From the NCBI GenBank assembly GCA_963711705.1, contig CAVQFM010000016.1, positions 1 to 64,000 of the forward strand: a stretch of DNA of 64,000 nucleotides, given 5' to 3'. The notes beneath the pieces are model-generated. The model was not told where the DNA came from. It worked only from the letters and a program-made list of their open reading frames with translations, and did no database searches. This document shows, in pieces, positions 1 through 7,203 of the stretch; positions within the stretch are counted from its first letter, which is position 1, and each line of letters opens with the position of its first letter. This DNA is from RYN-230 sp963711705 (lineage in GTDB: Bacteria; Actinomycetota; Actinomycetes; Streptosporangiales; Streptosporangiaceae). Position numbers and translations under genes: made by a program.

Positions 1-2
1 AG

Positions 3-254
3 GGTCACGGGCCGAGCATCTGGTTCCATGTCGTCCCAGATGCCAAGGCGGTCAAGAACCGGCTGCACCTCGACATCCACGCCAGTGGCGAGCGGACGGA
101 CTCGATCGAGACTCGCAGGAAGCGAGTCGACGCGGAGGCCAGCCGGCTGTCCGGCCTGGGCGCCACCATCACGGGCGCATTGCCCGAGGAAGGGATGGAC
201 CACTACGCGGTCGGGATGAAGGACCCAGAAGGCAACGAGTTCGATATCAACTGA
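3..254 (+). CDS. VOC/glyoxalase-like domain protein (3' part only)
   Basis: The window opens inside this gene, so only the last 83 codons are present. The fragment reads IWFHVVPDAKAVKNRLHLD near its start and ends DPEGNEFDIN. A metal-site-like HLDIH segment and a closing DPEGN motif are typical of the second half of actinobacterial glyoxalase/bleomycin-resistance-like (VOC) proteins. Many of these are single-domain proteins of about 120-130 residues with unknown substrate. A strong hairpin follows the stop. The family is clear, but the substrate cannot be told from the sequence. Confidence 0.75.
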   Translation, partial: GHGPSIWFHVVPDAKAVKNRLHLDIHASGERTDSIETRRKRVDAEASRLSGLGATITGALPEEGMDHYAVGMKDPEGNEFDIN

Positions 255-266
255 CCGCGCCAGACA

Positions 267-302
267 CATGCCCTCTCCCCGGCCTGCCGGGAAGAGGGCA
301 TG
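267..302 (+). terminator. Intrinsic-type hairpin after VOC gene
   Basis: A 16-bp stem (267-282 with 287-302, one mismatch, 4-nt loop) starts 13 bases after the VOC stop codon. There is no U-tract, as is common for actinobacterial terminators. It separates the VOC gene from the oppositely oriented pair at 422-1041. Confidence 0.6.
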
Positions 303-421
303 ACTTGCTGCGCGGGCGAAGGTGGCTGTGAGCCGGGCATCGTATGCCGGGCAGCTGGTCAGCCTGAGGGGAGCAGGGTCAGGGGCTGACCGGGGATGAC
401 GCCTGATGCCCGTCGTTTGCG

Positions 422-835
422 TCATCGGCCGCAGCCCTCTTCTCCGACGCCGTAGGTCGACAAGCCGAGGAGGTAGCCAAAGCCTGTGACGGCGAAGATA
501 GCTGCGAACGGCCACCACCAGCTGGCCCTGGCCGCGACCGCGATGGTCACGCCGGCGAACGCGGCGAACATGGCGACCTTCCCGGCCAGAGCCCACGACC
601 GCAGGCTGAGGAGCTGCTGGCGCTCATCAGCCCGGGAACCGGCCAGCGCATCCTCGTCGCTGTCCCGCCCACCCCGCACGTACCACCCGATCGCGAGGGC
701 GATCACGCCCACCTCGGCCACGATCGCCCACAACCACCCATTGCCGCCGTGCACGAGCCACGCGGCGGCGTATGCCGTCCCGGCCAGGGCAATGCCCACC
801 GGCTTGCGCAGCCGCGGCCGGATGAACCTCATCAT
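422..835 (-). CDS. Small membrane protein paired with XRE regulator
   Basis: This 137-residue protein has a basic N-terminus (MMRFIRPRLRKP) and about four hydrophobic segments: roughly residues 11-30, 34-51, 83-105 and 107-125. A charged loop rich in D/E/R lies between the second and third. The start overlaps the stop of the upstream XRE regulator as ATGA, so the two are translationally coupled. Small XRE regulators followed by a multi-pass membrane protein of this size form a recurring two-gene unit in Gram-positive genomes, and the membrane partner is usually DUF2178-like. The function is unknown. Confidence 0.7.
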   Translation of the reverse strand: MMRFIRPRLRKPVGIALAGTAYAAAWLVHGGNGWLWAIVAEVGVIALAIGWYVRGGRDSDEDALAGSRADERQQLLSLRSWALAGKVAMFAAFAGVTIAVAARASWWWPFAAIFAVTGFGYLLGLSTYGVGEEGCGR

Positions 836-1041
836 GTGCCCGCCTCCTCGTCGGCTGGGTCGAACATCTTGTCGACCGTCATGTCGAAGAACCGCGCGAT
901 CGCGAACGCCAGCGGCAGCGACGGCAGGTAACGGCCACCCTCGATGGAGATCACCGTCTGCCGCGACACGCCCAGCGCCGCCGCAACCTCAGCCTGCGAC
1001 AGTCCCCGCTGGGTGCGCTGCTCCCTGACCCGGTTCCGCAT
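832..1041 (-). CDS. XRE-family HTH transcriptional regulator
   Basis: This 69-residue protein is almost entirely a Cro/C1-type helix-turn-helix. The recognition region is LSQAEVAAALGVSRQTVISIE, followed by FDMTVDKMF, matching the compact YozG/'helix-turn-helix transcriptional regulator' type. It is the first gene of a two-gene operon with the membrane protein at 422-835. A promoter placed so that transcription starts on the ATG suggests a leaderless mRNA. An inverted repeat inside that promoter, GGTAG-N5-CTACC at 1050-1064, could be its own operator. Confidence 0.85.
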   Translation of the reverse strand: MRNRVREQRTQRGLSQAEVAAALGVSRQTVISIEGGRYLPSLPLAFAIARFFDMTVDKMFDPADEEAGT

Positions 1042-1047
1042 GATGTC

Positions 1048-1076
1048 AAGGTAGCTTTACTACCCTCGGATGTCAA
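1048..1076 (-). promoter_or_regulatory. Leaderless promoter of the XRE operon
   Basis: On the minus strand a perfect TTGACA (-35, plus-strand 1071-1076) is followed by exactly 17 bp and then TACCTT (-10, plus-strand 1048-1053). Six bases later comes the ATG at 1041, so the predicted +1 is the A of the start codon. The spacer contains GGTAG-N5-CTACC (1050-1064), a plausible repressor site. Confidence 0.65.
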
Positions 1077-1327
1077 GCGACCTTTACCAGCATGCCTGAA
1101 ATGATCCGGGACGTGCACGACCCGAGCGGCTGATGCGGCACCGGGCCGAGCGCGGACTGCTGAGCTTGGGGCTACCTCCGTGGGCGGCTCAACGGGCAGG
1201 CAAGGGTGTACGTGGCACCCGGCGGCGATGCGAGCGCGCCCCACGTGTCTGATCATCCTGGACTCCGCGCGCCGGCAACTTCGCCGGAGCACCCCGTCAT
1301 ATCCGTACCGGCATGAGCGTCTAGCCA

Positions 1328-1395
1328 GCGGCCCTACCAGGGTGGATCGGTCGGATTTCCAAGCTGAAGTGCGAGTTCGATTCTCGTCACCCGCT
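1328..1395 (+). pseudogene. Degenerate tRNA-Gly(UCC)-like gene
   Basis: The 3' half is a good tRNA: anticodon loop TTTCCAA (anticodon TCC) at 1356-1362, T-arm GCGAG-TTCGATT-CTCGT at 1371-1387 and acceptor strand CACCCGC at 1388-1394. The 5' half is poor. GCGGCCC at 1328-1334 pairs at only 4 of 7 positions, T8-A9 are kept, the D-stem has a mismatch and the anticodon stem has an A/G mismatch. A strong hairpin follows at 1405-1443, as after real actinobacterial tRNA genes. It is best read as a decayed tRNA or a 3'-half remnant; a divergent working tRNA is less likely. Confidence 0.5.
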
Positions 1396-1404
1396 CCGAG
1401 TGTG

Positions 1405-1443
1405 AAGGCCCAGGCCAGGGTGGGAATCCTGGTCCTGGGCCTT
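1405..1443 (+). terminator. Terminator hairpin after the tRNA-like sequence
   Basis: AAGGCCCAGG at 1405-1414 pairs with CCTGGGCCTT at 1434-1443, and an inner CCAGG/CCTGG pair extends the stem to about 15 bp with one bulge. It is followed by GTTGG. Its position 10 bases after the acceptor end fits a tRNA terminator. Confidence 0.65.
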
Positions 1444-1492
1444 GTTGGTTTCCAGGCACTGGATGATTTTCCGTGCAATTAGCCCCCATACC

Positions 1493-1801
1493 TCAACCGC
1501 CGGCCACCCCTTTCGCGGCGGTGGAGAACACCCAGACGCTGAACGCAAACACGGCCACGGCGGCAGGCAGCAGAATCCAGCCCCAGGTGTGGCCCGCCGA
1601 CATCAGCACTGAGCAGAGGACGAACAGCCACAGCACGACCAGCAGCCGGATGGCCAGGATGGTGACCCGGATGGGCCGGATGTACTCCCAGGACCGGATG
1701 AGGGTGCGCTGGATGCGCGGGCGGGTTCGCAGGGTGGCGCGCGTCGGCCTTGCGGTGGACGACCGCGACGGGGGAGCGGTGTTGTCTTTCAGTGCATACA
1801 T
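1493..1801 (-). CDS. Small two-TM membrane protein
   Basis: This 102-residue protein has an Arg-rich N-terminal half (residues 12-45) and two hydrophobic helices at about 46-66 and 72-95. The start is ATG at 1801, preceded by AGGAGG with a 6-nt spacer, which fixes the frame. No family is recognised. A perfect 28-bp palindrome 43 bp upstream of the start suggests tight transcriptional control by a dimeric repressor not encoded next door. Confidence 0.7.
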   Translation of the reverse strand: MYALKDNTAPPSRSSTARPTRATLRTRPRIQRTLIRSWEYIRPIRVTILAIRLLVVLWLFVLCSVLMSAGHTWGWILLPAAVAVFAFSVWVFSTAAKGVAGG

Positions 1802-1843
1802 GGGATGCCTCCTGTGGCCTTCGGTGTCCGGTCACTCCGGCCA

Positions 1844-1871
1844 CCTATCAAAGTGATATCACTTTGATAGG
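1844..1871. promoter_or_regulatory. Perfect 28-bp palindrome, candidate operator
   Basis: CCTATCAAAGTGAT is followed immediately by its exact reverse complement, centred on GATATC. It is the only such perfect palindrome I saw in the window and is AT-rich against a GC-rich background. It lies upstream of the small membrane protein (start 1801), between that gene and the 3' end of the next one (1962). I infer an operator for a dimeric HTH or ribbon-helix-helix protein. Confidence 0.65.
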
Positions 1872-1961
1872 CGGCCGTCAAGAGCGGCCGTCCCAAGGGG
1901 CCGGCTGGCTGGTACGTCGTGCCCTGTGCCCGATCGGTTGTCAAGACAGGGGCACTCACGG

Positions 1962-3134
1962 TCACTCACCGGAAGGCGGCCTGCCTGGCAACGGCCGGAG
2001 CGGCGGCATCGGCGTAGCCCAATGACGACGTGGGCCGGACCACAGGGCCGGGACCGCGTCGATCGCTTCTGCGATCGCGTAGGCAGCCTGCTCGTAGTTC
2101 ACTCGCCATCCCACGAAGTCCGGCCATGAATCGGCTGGGTCCCGCTCGATCGGGAAGTCCATTTCGCGCAGCCGGGCGATGGCGTCCAGGTAGTCGTCGT
2201 AGGGCAGGTCGATGCCCGCGTCCGGGTCAGGTTCTGCGGGCACGTCAAGACCCATTGACCGGGCCACCTGGCCGAAGCACAGCAGGCCGCTGCGCAAGCA
2301 CAACCGGGCGGGAACATTGGGGGCTGCCTGCGGGGACAGGGAAAGGTACAGTGCCGCGGAGTCGAGCACGGCCAGCAGCGACGTTACCCAGGAGGCCTCG
2401 TAGGTCGGAGAGCGGAACCACACCAGCGGCGAATACGTGACGTGGCTCTCGGCGACGTCCACCGCCCAGCGTTCCCACTGGTTGTACAGCTCGGGGAGGG
2501 TGTCAAGCGCTGACGTGCCAGATCCGAGGGCGTAGTGGGTCCGGGCGAGCAGTTCCGGGCCCCATGACGGGCTGCCGGCCCGCGAGTTCAGCAGCGCGAT
2601 CTCAGTCTCACGGCGGTTGAAGGCCCCGTACAGCTGCGGGAGGTAGGCGATCTGCAGTGTGACGGTGATCAGCGCGGCCATCGCGGCTGTGTCAAGCACC
2701 GCCGTCTCGAAGAATCCGTGGGTCTGGGAGGAGCCGAAGGTCCACAGCGCTGGGCCGGCGGTGCGGAACGCCGCGGTGATATCCGGTACCTCGGGCCAGA
2801 CCAGCAGCGCATAGCCGACGTAAAAGATGCCGAGCCACATGACGAGCTGGCCGAGCAGGATGACCGGCGCCTGGGCTGCCTCGATCCGGTCGCGCCGCTT
2901 GTAGTCGCTGACCGGGCGGGTGACCAGCTGGAAGGCGTTATCGACGGCCCTGGTGACCAGACGGGTCAGGCGACTGCCGCTGCGCCGGGGGACTATAACG
3001 GTGCCGATGACACTGGCGACCGCGCTCAGGACGAGCAGCGAACCGGCGACGGCGGCGAGAACGCGCACCGATGTAGGAATCATCATGATGAGGTTGTACC
3101 GGTCTTCGCAGAAGTTGAGAGTGCCGGTTCCCAC
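1962..3134 (-). CDS. Multi-pass membrane protein of unknown function
   Basis: The frame gives 390 residues from a GTG, but MMIPTSVRVL at codon 17 (ATG 3086) is an equally likely start, directly before the first membrane helix. Hydrophobic segments lie at about 20-45, 88-110, 120-135 and 150-170. A long soluble C-terminal half of about 220 residues follows (for example GPELLARTHYALGSGTSAL and a Pro-rich tail). The layout of a channel-like N-terminal region plus a cytoplasmic domain resembles uncharacterised actinobacterial 'ion channel/two-pore-like' hypotheticals. I see no selectivity filter, so no function is assigned. Confidence 0.65.
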   Translation of the reverse strand: MGTGTLNFCEDRYNLIMMIPTSVRVLAAVAGSLLVLSAVASVIGTVIVPRRSGSRLTRLVTRAVDNAFQLVTRPVSDYKRRDRIEAAQAPVILLGQLVMWLGIFYVGYALLVWPEVPDITAAFRTAGPALWTFGSSQTHGFFETAVLDTAAMAALITVTLQIAYLPQLYGAFNRRETEIALLNSRAGSPSWGPELLARTHYALGSGTSALDTLPELYNQWERWAVDVAESHVTYSPLVWFRSPTYEASWVTSLLAVLDSAALYLSLSPQAAPNVPARLCLRSGLLCFGQVARSMGLDVPAEPDPDAGIDLPYDDYLDAIARLREMDFPIERDPADSWPDFVGWRVNYEQAAYAIAEAIDAVPALWSGPRRHWATPMPPLRPLPGRPPSGE

Positions 3135-3271
3135 CTGCCCGCCGGGTGGGACTTCGAATTCCTGGCGAAGCTCGGCGATTGAACGGACCCTCGCGCCACG
3201 GCGGCCGGGCCAGCAGGCGTTCAGCGTGACTCAGCGACGGCTCGTTAGCTGCCCAGGCTGACAGCGCATTT

Positions 3272-4324
3272 CTACCCTCGCTGCGCTTGTGCGCTGCTGA
3301 GGATCCAGCCAAGCGGCCCGTCATCCAGCTTGATCCAGTTGGTGGTGGGCCGGTTTGCCGTCAGGACGTCGGTGAGCCAGTAGGTCCGGTCAGGGTCCCA
3401 CCCGGCCAGGACGGTGCAGGCTTCGTCCACCGGGAGCGGGCGCCCAGCAGTAGATAGGTAGCCCACGACGCTGACGTGCACCGCGTCGTAGTCTGCGGCG
3501 ACGGCAGTGAAGTCAGGGATCAGCCAACGGCCGGCCCAGCCGGTTGCCCTCCACCAATCATGCCGACGGCTATTGGTGACCTCTACGGGGTACCGAGCGA
3601 CTAGTTCGGCCCACTGAGCCGGGCCGGATACCTCATAGATCCGTACTCCGGTTTGTGGCTCTACGGGCCAGCAGCGAGCTTCTTCCCACCCGAGCCCGTC
3701 CTCGACCAGGGCCAGGCCCACGGCTCCAAGACCAGGAAGTGACCTCGTGGTGGACATGAGCCGCGCGTGGGCCGGACTCGACCACCAGTGGCCGCTGATC
3801 GGCGCAGTCAGATCCTCCGGCCGATTCTGTGCGGCCCGCTCCTCTTCGATCAGTGCAGTTCGCCAGGCGGCCAGCTCGGCGGTCGCGCCCGTGAGCGAGG
3901 GCGGGCTGCCGCCCTCGGCGAGCCACTCCACGTACTGCTGGCGGGTGATTGCGGCCGGAGTGGCCCACCAACTGGCCGCCGGTGCGGCGATGAGCGCCTG
4001 GGCCATAGGCAGCAGTGCGTCGCGGACGGCCGGATCTGCCAGTGCTAGATCCTCGTCATCTGGCTCCTGCCAGTACCTGGCGAAGTCCACCGGCCGCGCC
4101 AGGGCGGCCAGCAGGGTCAGCTCGTCGGCATGTGTCACGAGGGATTCAAGATCTGTATGGGCAACGCAGGCAACGAGCTCATCGGTGAGCCCGGTCAGAC
4201 CCCCCGTATGCATGCCGTCCGATACGCGATCCCAGCCGGGATAATCGCCAGGATCCAAGAGCGACCAGCACAACAGCCGTCCACGCGGGCCCTCAAGCAG
4301 GATCTCGGCATCAGCCCGTCCCAT
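3272..4324 (-). CDS. Conserved hypothetical protein with WW-x-P/A motifs
   Basis: This 350-residue soluble protein starts at ATG 4324 behind GGTGG. It has no signal peptide or membrane helix. It contains three related motifs: SWWATPA at about 118, HWWSSPAH at about 178 and DWWRATGW at about 258. These suggest an internally repeated fold. It is acidic and Trp-rich. I do not recognise a family. Possible neighbours in function are the membrane proteins on either side, which share its strand. Confidence 0.65.
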   Translation of the reverse strand: MGRADAEILLEGPRGRLLCWSLLDPGDYPGWDRVSDGMHTGGLTGLTDELVACVAHTDLESLVTHADELTLLAALARPVDFARYWQEPDDEDLALADPAVRDALLPMAQALIAAPAASWWATPAAITRQQYVEWLAEGGSPPSLTGATAELAAWRTALIEEERAAQNRPEDLTAPISGHWWSSPAHARLMSTTRSLPGLGAVGLALVEDGLGWEEARCWPVEPQTGVRIYEVSGPAQWAELVARYPVEVTNSRRHDWWRATGWAGRWLIPDFTAVAADYDAVHVSVVGYLSTAGRPLPVDEACTVLAGWDPDRTYWLTDVLTANRPTTNWIKLDDGPLGWILSSAQAQRG

Positions 4325-4664
4325 TGGCCCACCTTAGAGCGAAATTATCTACCGTAACCAGCGGGTATCCGGGCTCACACGGCAGCGGGAGCTTACTGGC
4401 TGCGCGGTATTGCCCGGTCCCGGGAAGGCCGCCCAGCTGTCATCTCCTCGCCCCAGGCAAGCGAAGCCATACGCGGAACCATGCGGGGCGGCCGGCCATT
4501 AGTGATTGATTTCAGGTACCGGCGGACGAAGAAAGCAGAGCGGCTCTCGCACCTTCACCGGCCGGGTCACCGGAGACGGGGACGCCGCTGACAGCTACCC
4601 GGCCGGCGGTTCGTGCATTCCGCCGCCGGAGTACCGCTCCTGCGTCCGGCGCGTCCAGGTCTGG
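4325..4664. other. Gene-free stretch, 5' region of 3272-4324 gene
   Basis: I see no gene here. On the minus strand GATAAT (plus 4344-4349) is a reasonable -10 for the gene starting at 4324. The stretch TACCGTAACCAGCGGGTA at 4350-4367 has TACC/GGTA ends 10 bp apart and may be an operator. It shares the string ACCAGCGGGTATC with the fadE5-type promoter at 42.4 kb. Confidence 0.35.
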
Positions 4665-5354
4665 CTAAGGTCCGGCTGCCGGATCAGGAACGGGACCGGA
4701 CGGCCGCCGGGGGCGGGCCCGGACACCAAGCACGATCAGCGCGATCGCTATCAGGATGAGCACAATGCCGCCGATGAGCAGGCCGATACCGATGCCGAAC
4801 AAGTGCGGGATGGTCAGAGCCAGCCCTCCGGTGAAAGCTACCGGGGCGGCAGTGTCGGTGTTCATCGCGACCACCCGGTAGGAGCCGTCAGTAACGGTCC
4901 ACGTCAGGGTCGGATGGTTTCCGCTCGCCTTGGCCACCCAGAACGACTGAGATCCGGGCGGCGGTGGTGTGGCGGTGCCGCCGTGCCGGGTCAGTTTCAG
5001 GTGAAACGGCGTGACAGACACGTCGGTGGCCACATCGTGGCTGACGCTGCTGAGATAGCGATTCACCGCGCTCGCCGGGCCGATGCCCAGGAAGAGGCCA
5101 TGTCCGGCCCCGGTCGGCGTGGCGGTAAAACGCAACCGGACGTTGCCAAAGACGGTCTGCACGCCGGATACGCCCTGAATCGTGCCAGCCTGTGACACCA
5201 GGGCGCGGGTCGGCGTCAACACCTGCTGCGCGCCCGAACTCAGGGTGTCATTCGACCCGAACAAGGCCATCAGCGCACCGCCACCGATCGCGGCCAGCAC
5301 GCCGATCACCAGCAGCACGCCCCCGAGCACAATCAGCACAACTTGTTTTGCCAT
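4665..5354 (-). CDS. Membrane-anchored hypothetical protein
   Basis: ATG 5354 is chosen (MAKQVVLIV) because GGGGGAG precedes it; an upstream start at 5378 is less likely. The 229-residue protein has one N-terminal helix (about 4-30), an exported middle domain of about 140 residues and a C-terminal helix (about 183-210) ending in a basic, Pro-rich tail. The middle contains NVRLRFTATPTGAGHGLFLGIG and FHLKLTRHGG, a pattern seen in actinobacterial membrane proteins annotated only as hypothetical. The role is unknown; a surface-exposed beta-rich domain is inferred. Confidence 0.7.
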   Translation of the reverse strand: MAKQVVLIVLGGVLLVIGVLAAIGGGALMALFGSNDTLSSGAQQVLTPTRALVSQAGTIQGVSGVQTVFGNVRLRFTATPTGAGHGLFLGIGPASAVNRYLSSVSHDVATDVSVTPFHLKLTRHGGTATPPPPGSQSFWVAKASGNHPTLTWTVTDGSYRVVAMNTDTAAPVAFTGGLALTIPHLFGIGIGLLIGGIVLILIAIALIVLGVRARPRRPSGPVPDPAAGP

Positions 5355-5465
5355 GGCATCTCCCCCGAGTGCAGTCAAAACGCTAACAGAGTGCAGCGGG
5401 GCAGACCAGCGGCCGCGCTCACCGGGGGTGCGTCGCAGCGTGGCAGGACGGGGCGCTGCCCCCGA

Positions 5466-6068
5466 TCATTGGCCGGGCGGGCGTGGTTGGCGTAGCCCGG
5501 CGATGAGCAGCCCGACCACGCGGCGCGCGTCGTAACGCGAGTCGCTGTCGACACCAGCGCACAGGTTGCCGATGCCGCGCATGAGTTCGTAGGCATCGAT
5601 ATCCGGGCGGATCTCGCCGGCGGCGGCAGCGGCGCCGAGCAGCTGGGCGCACACCGGGACGAGGCGGTCCAGAAAGTAGGCGTGCAGGGTCTCGAAGCTC
5701 GCGTTGTCGGACTGCAGCGCCGCGGCGAGCCCGTGCTTGGTGATCAGGAAATCAACGAAGAGATCGATCCATTGCGTCAGCGCGGCGAGCGGCGTGCTGC
5801 TGCTCGCCAGCAGGGCCGGTCCAGCCTGGGCGCAAGCCTCAACCTGGTGGCGGTAGACGGCAATGATGAGGTCGGCCCGGGTCGGGAAGTGGCGGTAGAT
5901 CGTGCCCATCCCGACGCCGGCCTTGGCCGCAATGTCGCGTACCGGTGCTTCCACGCCGGAACTGACGAACACGGCGGCGGCGGCGTCCAGCAGCGTCTGC
6001 TCGTTACGGCGGGCATCGGCCCGCTTGCGAGGCGACTCATGCCCTGCTCGCCGGTGGTCGTCGGGCAC
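5466..6068 (-). CDS. TetR-family transcriptional regulator
   Basis: A 200-residue TetR repressor. The N-terminal HTH is clear: RRNEQTLLDAAAAVF followed by VRDIAAKAGVGMGTIYRHFP at about residues 20-68. The C-terminal ligand domain ends DARRVVGLLIAGLRQP, typical of the TetR class with SbtR-like C-termini. It is divergent from the LLM oxidoreductase at 6299. The shared region carries a long inverted repeat (6101-6141) overlapping the rightward promoter. I infer that it represses itself and the oxidoreductase and is relieved by that enzyme's substrate. Confidence 0.92.
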   Translation of the reverse strand: MPDDHRRAGHESPRKRADARRNEQTLLDAAAAVFVSSGVEAPVRDIAAKAGVGMGTIYRHFPTRADLIIAVYRHQVEACAQAGPALLASSSTPLAALTQWIDLFVDFLITKHGLAAALQSDNASFETLHAYFLDRLVPVCAQLLGAAAAAGEIRPDIDAYELMRGIGNLCAGVDSDSRYDARRVVGLLIAGLRQPRPPGQ

Positions 6069-6093
6069 CGCGACGGTCCCTCTCCTCGCCCAG

Positions 6094-6141
6094 TTGCAAA
6101 GCGGAACAGCGCTCCGTATAGTTAGCGGAGCAGTGTTCCGC
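6094..6141 (+). promoter_or_regulatory. TetR operator over the LLM-gene promoter
   Basis: TTGCAA (6094-6099), a 17-bp spacer and TATAGT (6117-6122) form a good rightward promoter. GCGGAACAGCGCTCCG (6101-6116) and CGGAGCAGTGTTCCGC (6126-6141) are inverted copies with two mismatches that flank the -10. A bound TetR dimer would block RNA polymerase directly. Confidence 0.7.
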
Positions 6142-6212
6142 TTCTAATCATGCCACAGCCGCGGACGGGCCGCACGCCGTGGCACCAGTGCCCCGCGATG
6201 AGGAGACACGTC

Positions 6213-6299
6213 ATGCCCCACCGCATCTTGGGCCGCACCGGCCATGAGAAGCACGACAGTCCGCCCGCCGTGCTCGACCCGGCACTGCGGCCGCGCTGA
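6213..6299 (+). CDS. Possible 28-residue leader peptide or gene remnant
   Basis: An ATG at 6213 sits 7 nt after GAGGAG and opens a 28-codon frame. Its TGA overlaps the ATG of the LLM gene by one base (TGATG), so it could couple translation to that gene. The peptide begins MPHRILGRTG, resembling the start of aldo/keto reductases (xxRxLGRTGLKVS). It may therefore be the stub of a deleted aldo/keto reductase gene whose ribosome-binding site now serves the LLM gene. Confidence 0.35.
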   Translation: MPHRILGRTGHEKHDSPPAVLDPALRPR

Positions 6300-7198
6300 T
6301 GGCGCGCGCGCGAATGCCGCACCCGGCCGGACCGCGGTTCGGGATCATGACGGCCCCCACACAGGTCACCTATCGCGACGTGCTGCGGGTATGGCGAGAG
6401 GCGGACACCATCCCGCAGATCGAGCATGCCTGGCTGTTCGATCACCTCATGCCGATCGGCGGCGACCCCAACGGGCCGGCCTTCGAAGGCTGGACACTGC
6501 TCTCCGCCCTCGCGGCGCAAACCGGACGGCTGCGTCTCGGGCTCCTGGTGACCAGCAACCGCTTCCGGCCGCCGGCGATGCTGGCCAAGATCGCCGCGAC
6601 TGTCAACGTCGTCTCCGGTGGGCGCCTCGAATTCGGCATCGGCGCAGGCTCACGGCCTGGCCACCCGGTGGCCCGGCGTGAGTACGAGGCACACGGCCTG
6701 CCCTTCCACGACTCCGCGTACGCGGTCGGCAGCCTCGCCGAAGCGTGCACCGTCATCCGGCGGCTGTGGACCGAGGCCGAACCGTTCGACTTCGACGGCA
6801 GCTACCTCCACCTGACCGGGGCGTTCTGCAACCCCAAACCCGTCCAGCGACCTCATCCGCCGATACTCATCGGGGGACGCTCCACCGCGACGCTGCGCGT
6901 GGCCGCCGAGCATGCCGACCTGTGGAACATGCCCGGCGGGGACATCGACGACGCCATCGGTCGCAGCGCTCTGCTGGACCGCTGCTGCGCCGAGATCGGC
7001 CGCGACCCCGCCTCGATCACCCGGTCCATCGTCCTGCCGGTCTCCTACGACCACCCCGGCAGCACCCGGGACGCGATCGATGGAGCCATCGGCGCCGGCT
7101 TCCAGCACATCGTCCTGGGGCTGCCCGCCCCCTACCCCGGAAACGCCGCCCGCTGGGTCACCAGCGAGCTCATCACACCCACGGCCAGCCACGGCTGA
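6299..7198 (+). CDS. LLM-class (F420-dependent type) oxidoreductase
   Basis: A 299-residue luciferase-like TIM-barrel flavin/F420 enzyme. Family landmarks are AWLFDHLMP near 44-52, LGLLVTSNRFRPPAMLAKIAATVN near 80-102, SGGRLEFGIGAGSRP near 105-119 and PHPPILIGGRST near 186-197. The last is the usual 'hPPilIGG' strand. Such proteins transfer hydride from F420H2 or use FMNH2 and oxygen; the substrate cannot be read from sequence. Expression is probably controlled by the divergent TetR at 5466-6068. The stop lies 5 bp from that of the convergent ankyrin gene. Confidence 0.88.
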   Translation: MARARMPHPAGPRFGIMTAPTQVTYRDVLRVWREADTIPQIEHAWLFDHLMPIGGDPNGPAFEGWTLLSALAAQTGRLRLGLLVTSNRFRPPAMLAKIAATVNVVSGGRLEFGIGAGSRPGHPVARREYEAHGLPFHDSAYAVGSLAEACTVIRRLWTEAEPFDFDGSYLHLTGAFCNPKPVQRPHPPILIGGRSTATLRVAAEHADLWNMPGGDIDDAIGRSALLDRCCAEIGRDPASITRSIVLPVSYDHPGSTRDAIDGAIGAGFQHIVLGLPAPYPGNAARWVTSELITPTASHG

Positions 7199-7203
7199 TC
7201 CGC

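Noticed and set aside
951..1478. Minus-strand frame containing GAGDENRTRTSAWKS
   Set aside because: GDENRTR is what the reverse strand of a tRNA T-arm translates to. This is a classic false protein, and it helped reveal the tRNA-like sequence at 1328-1395.
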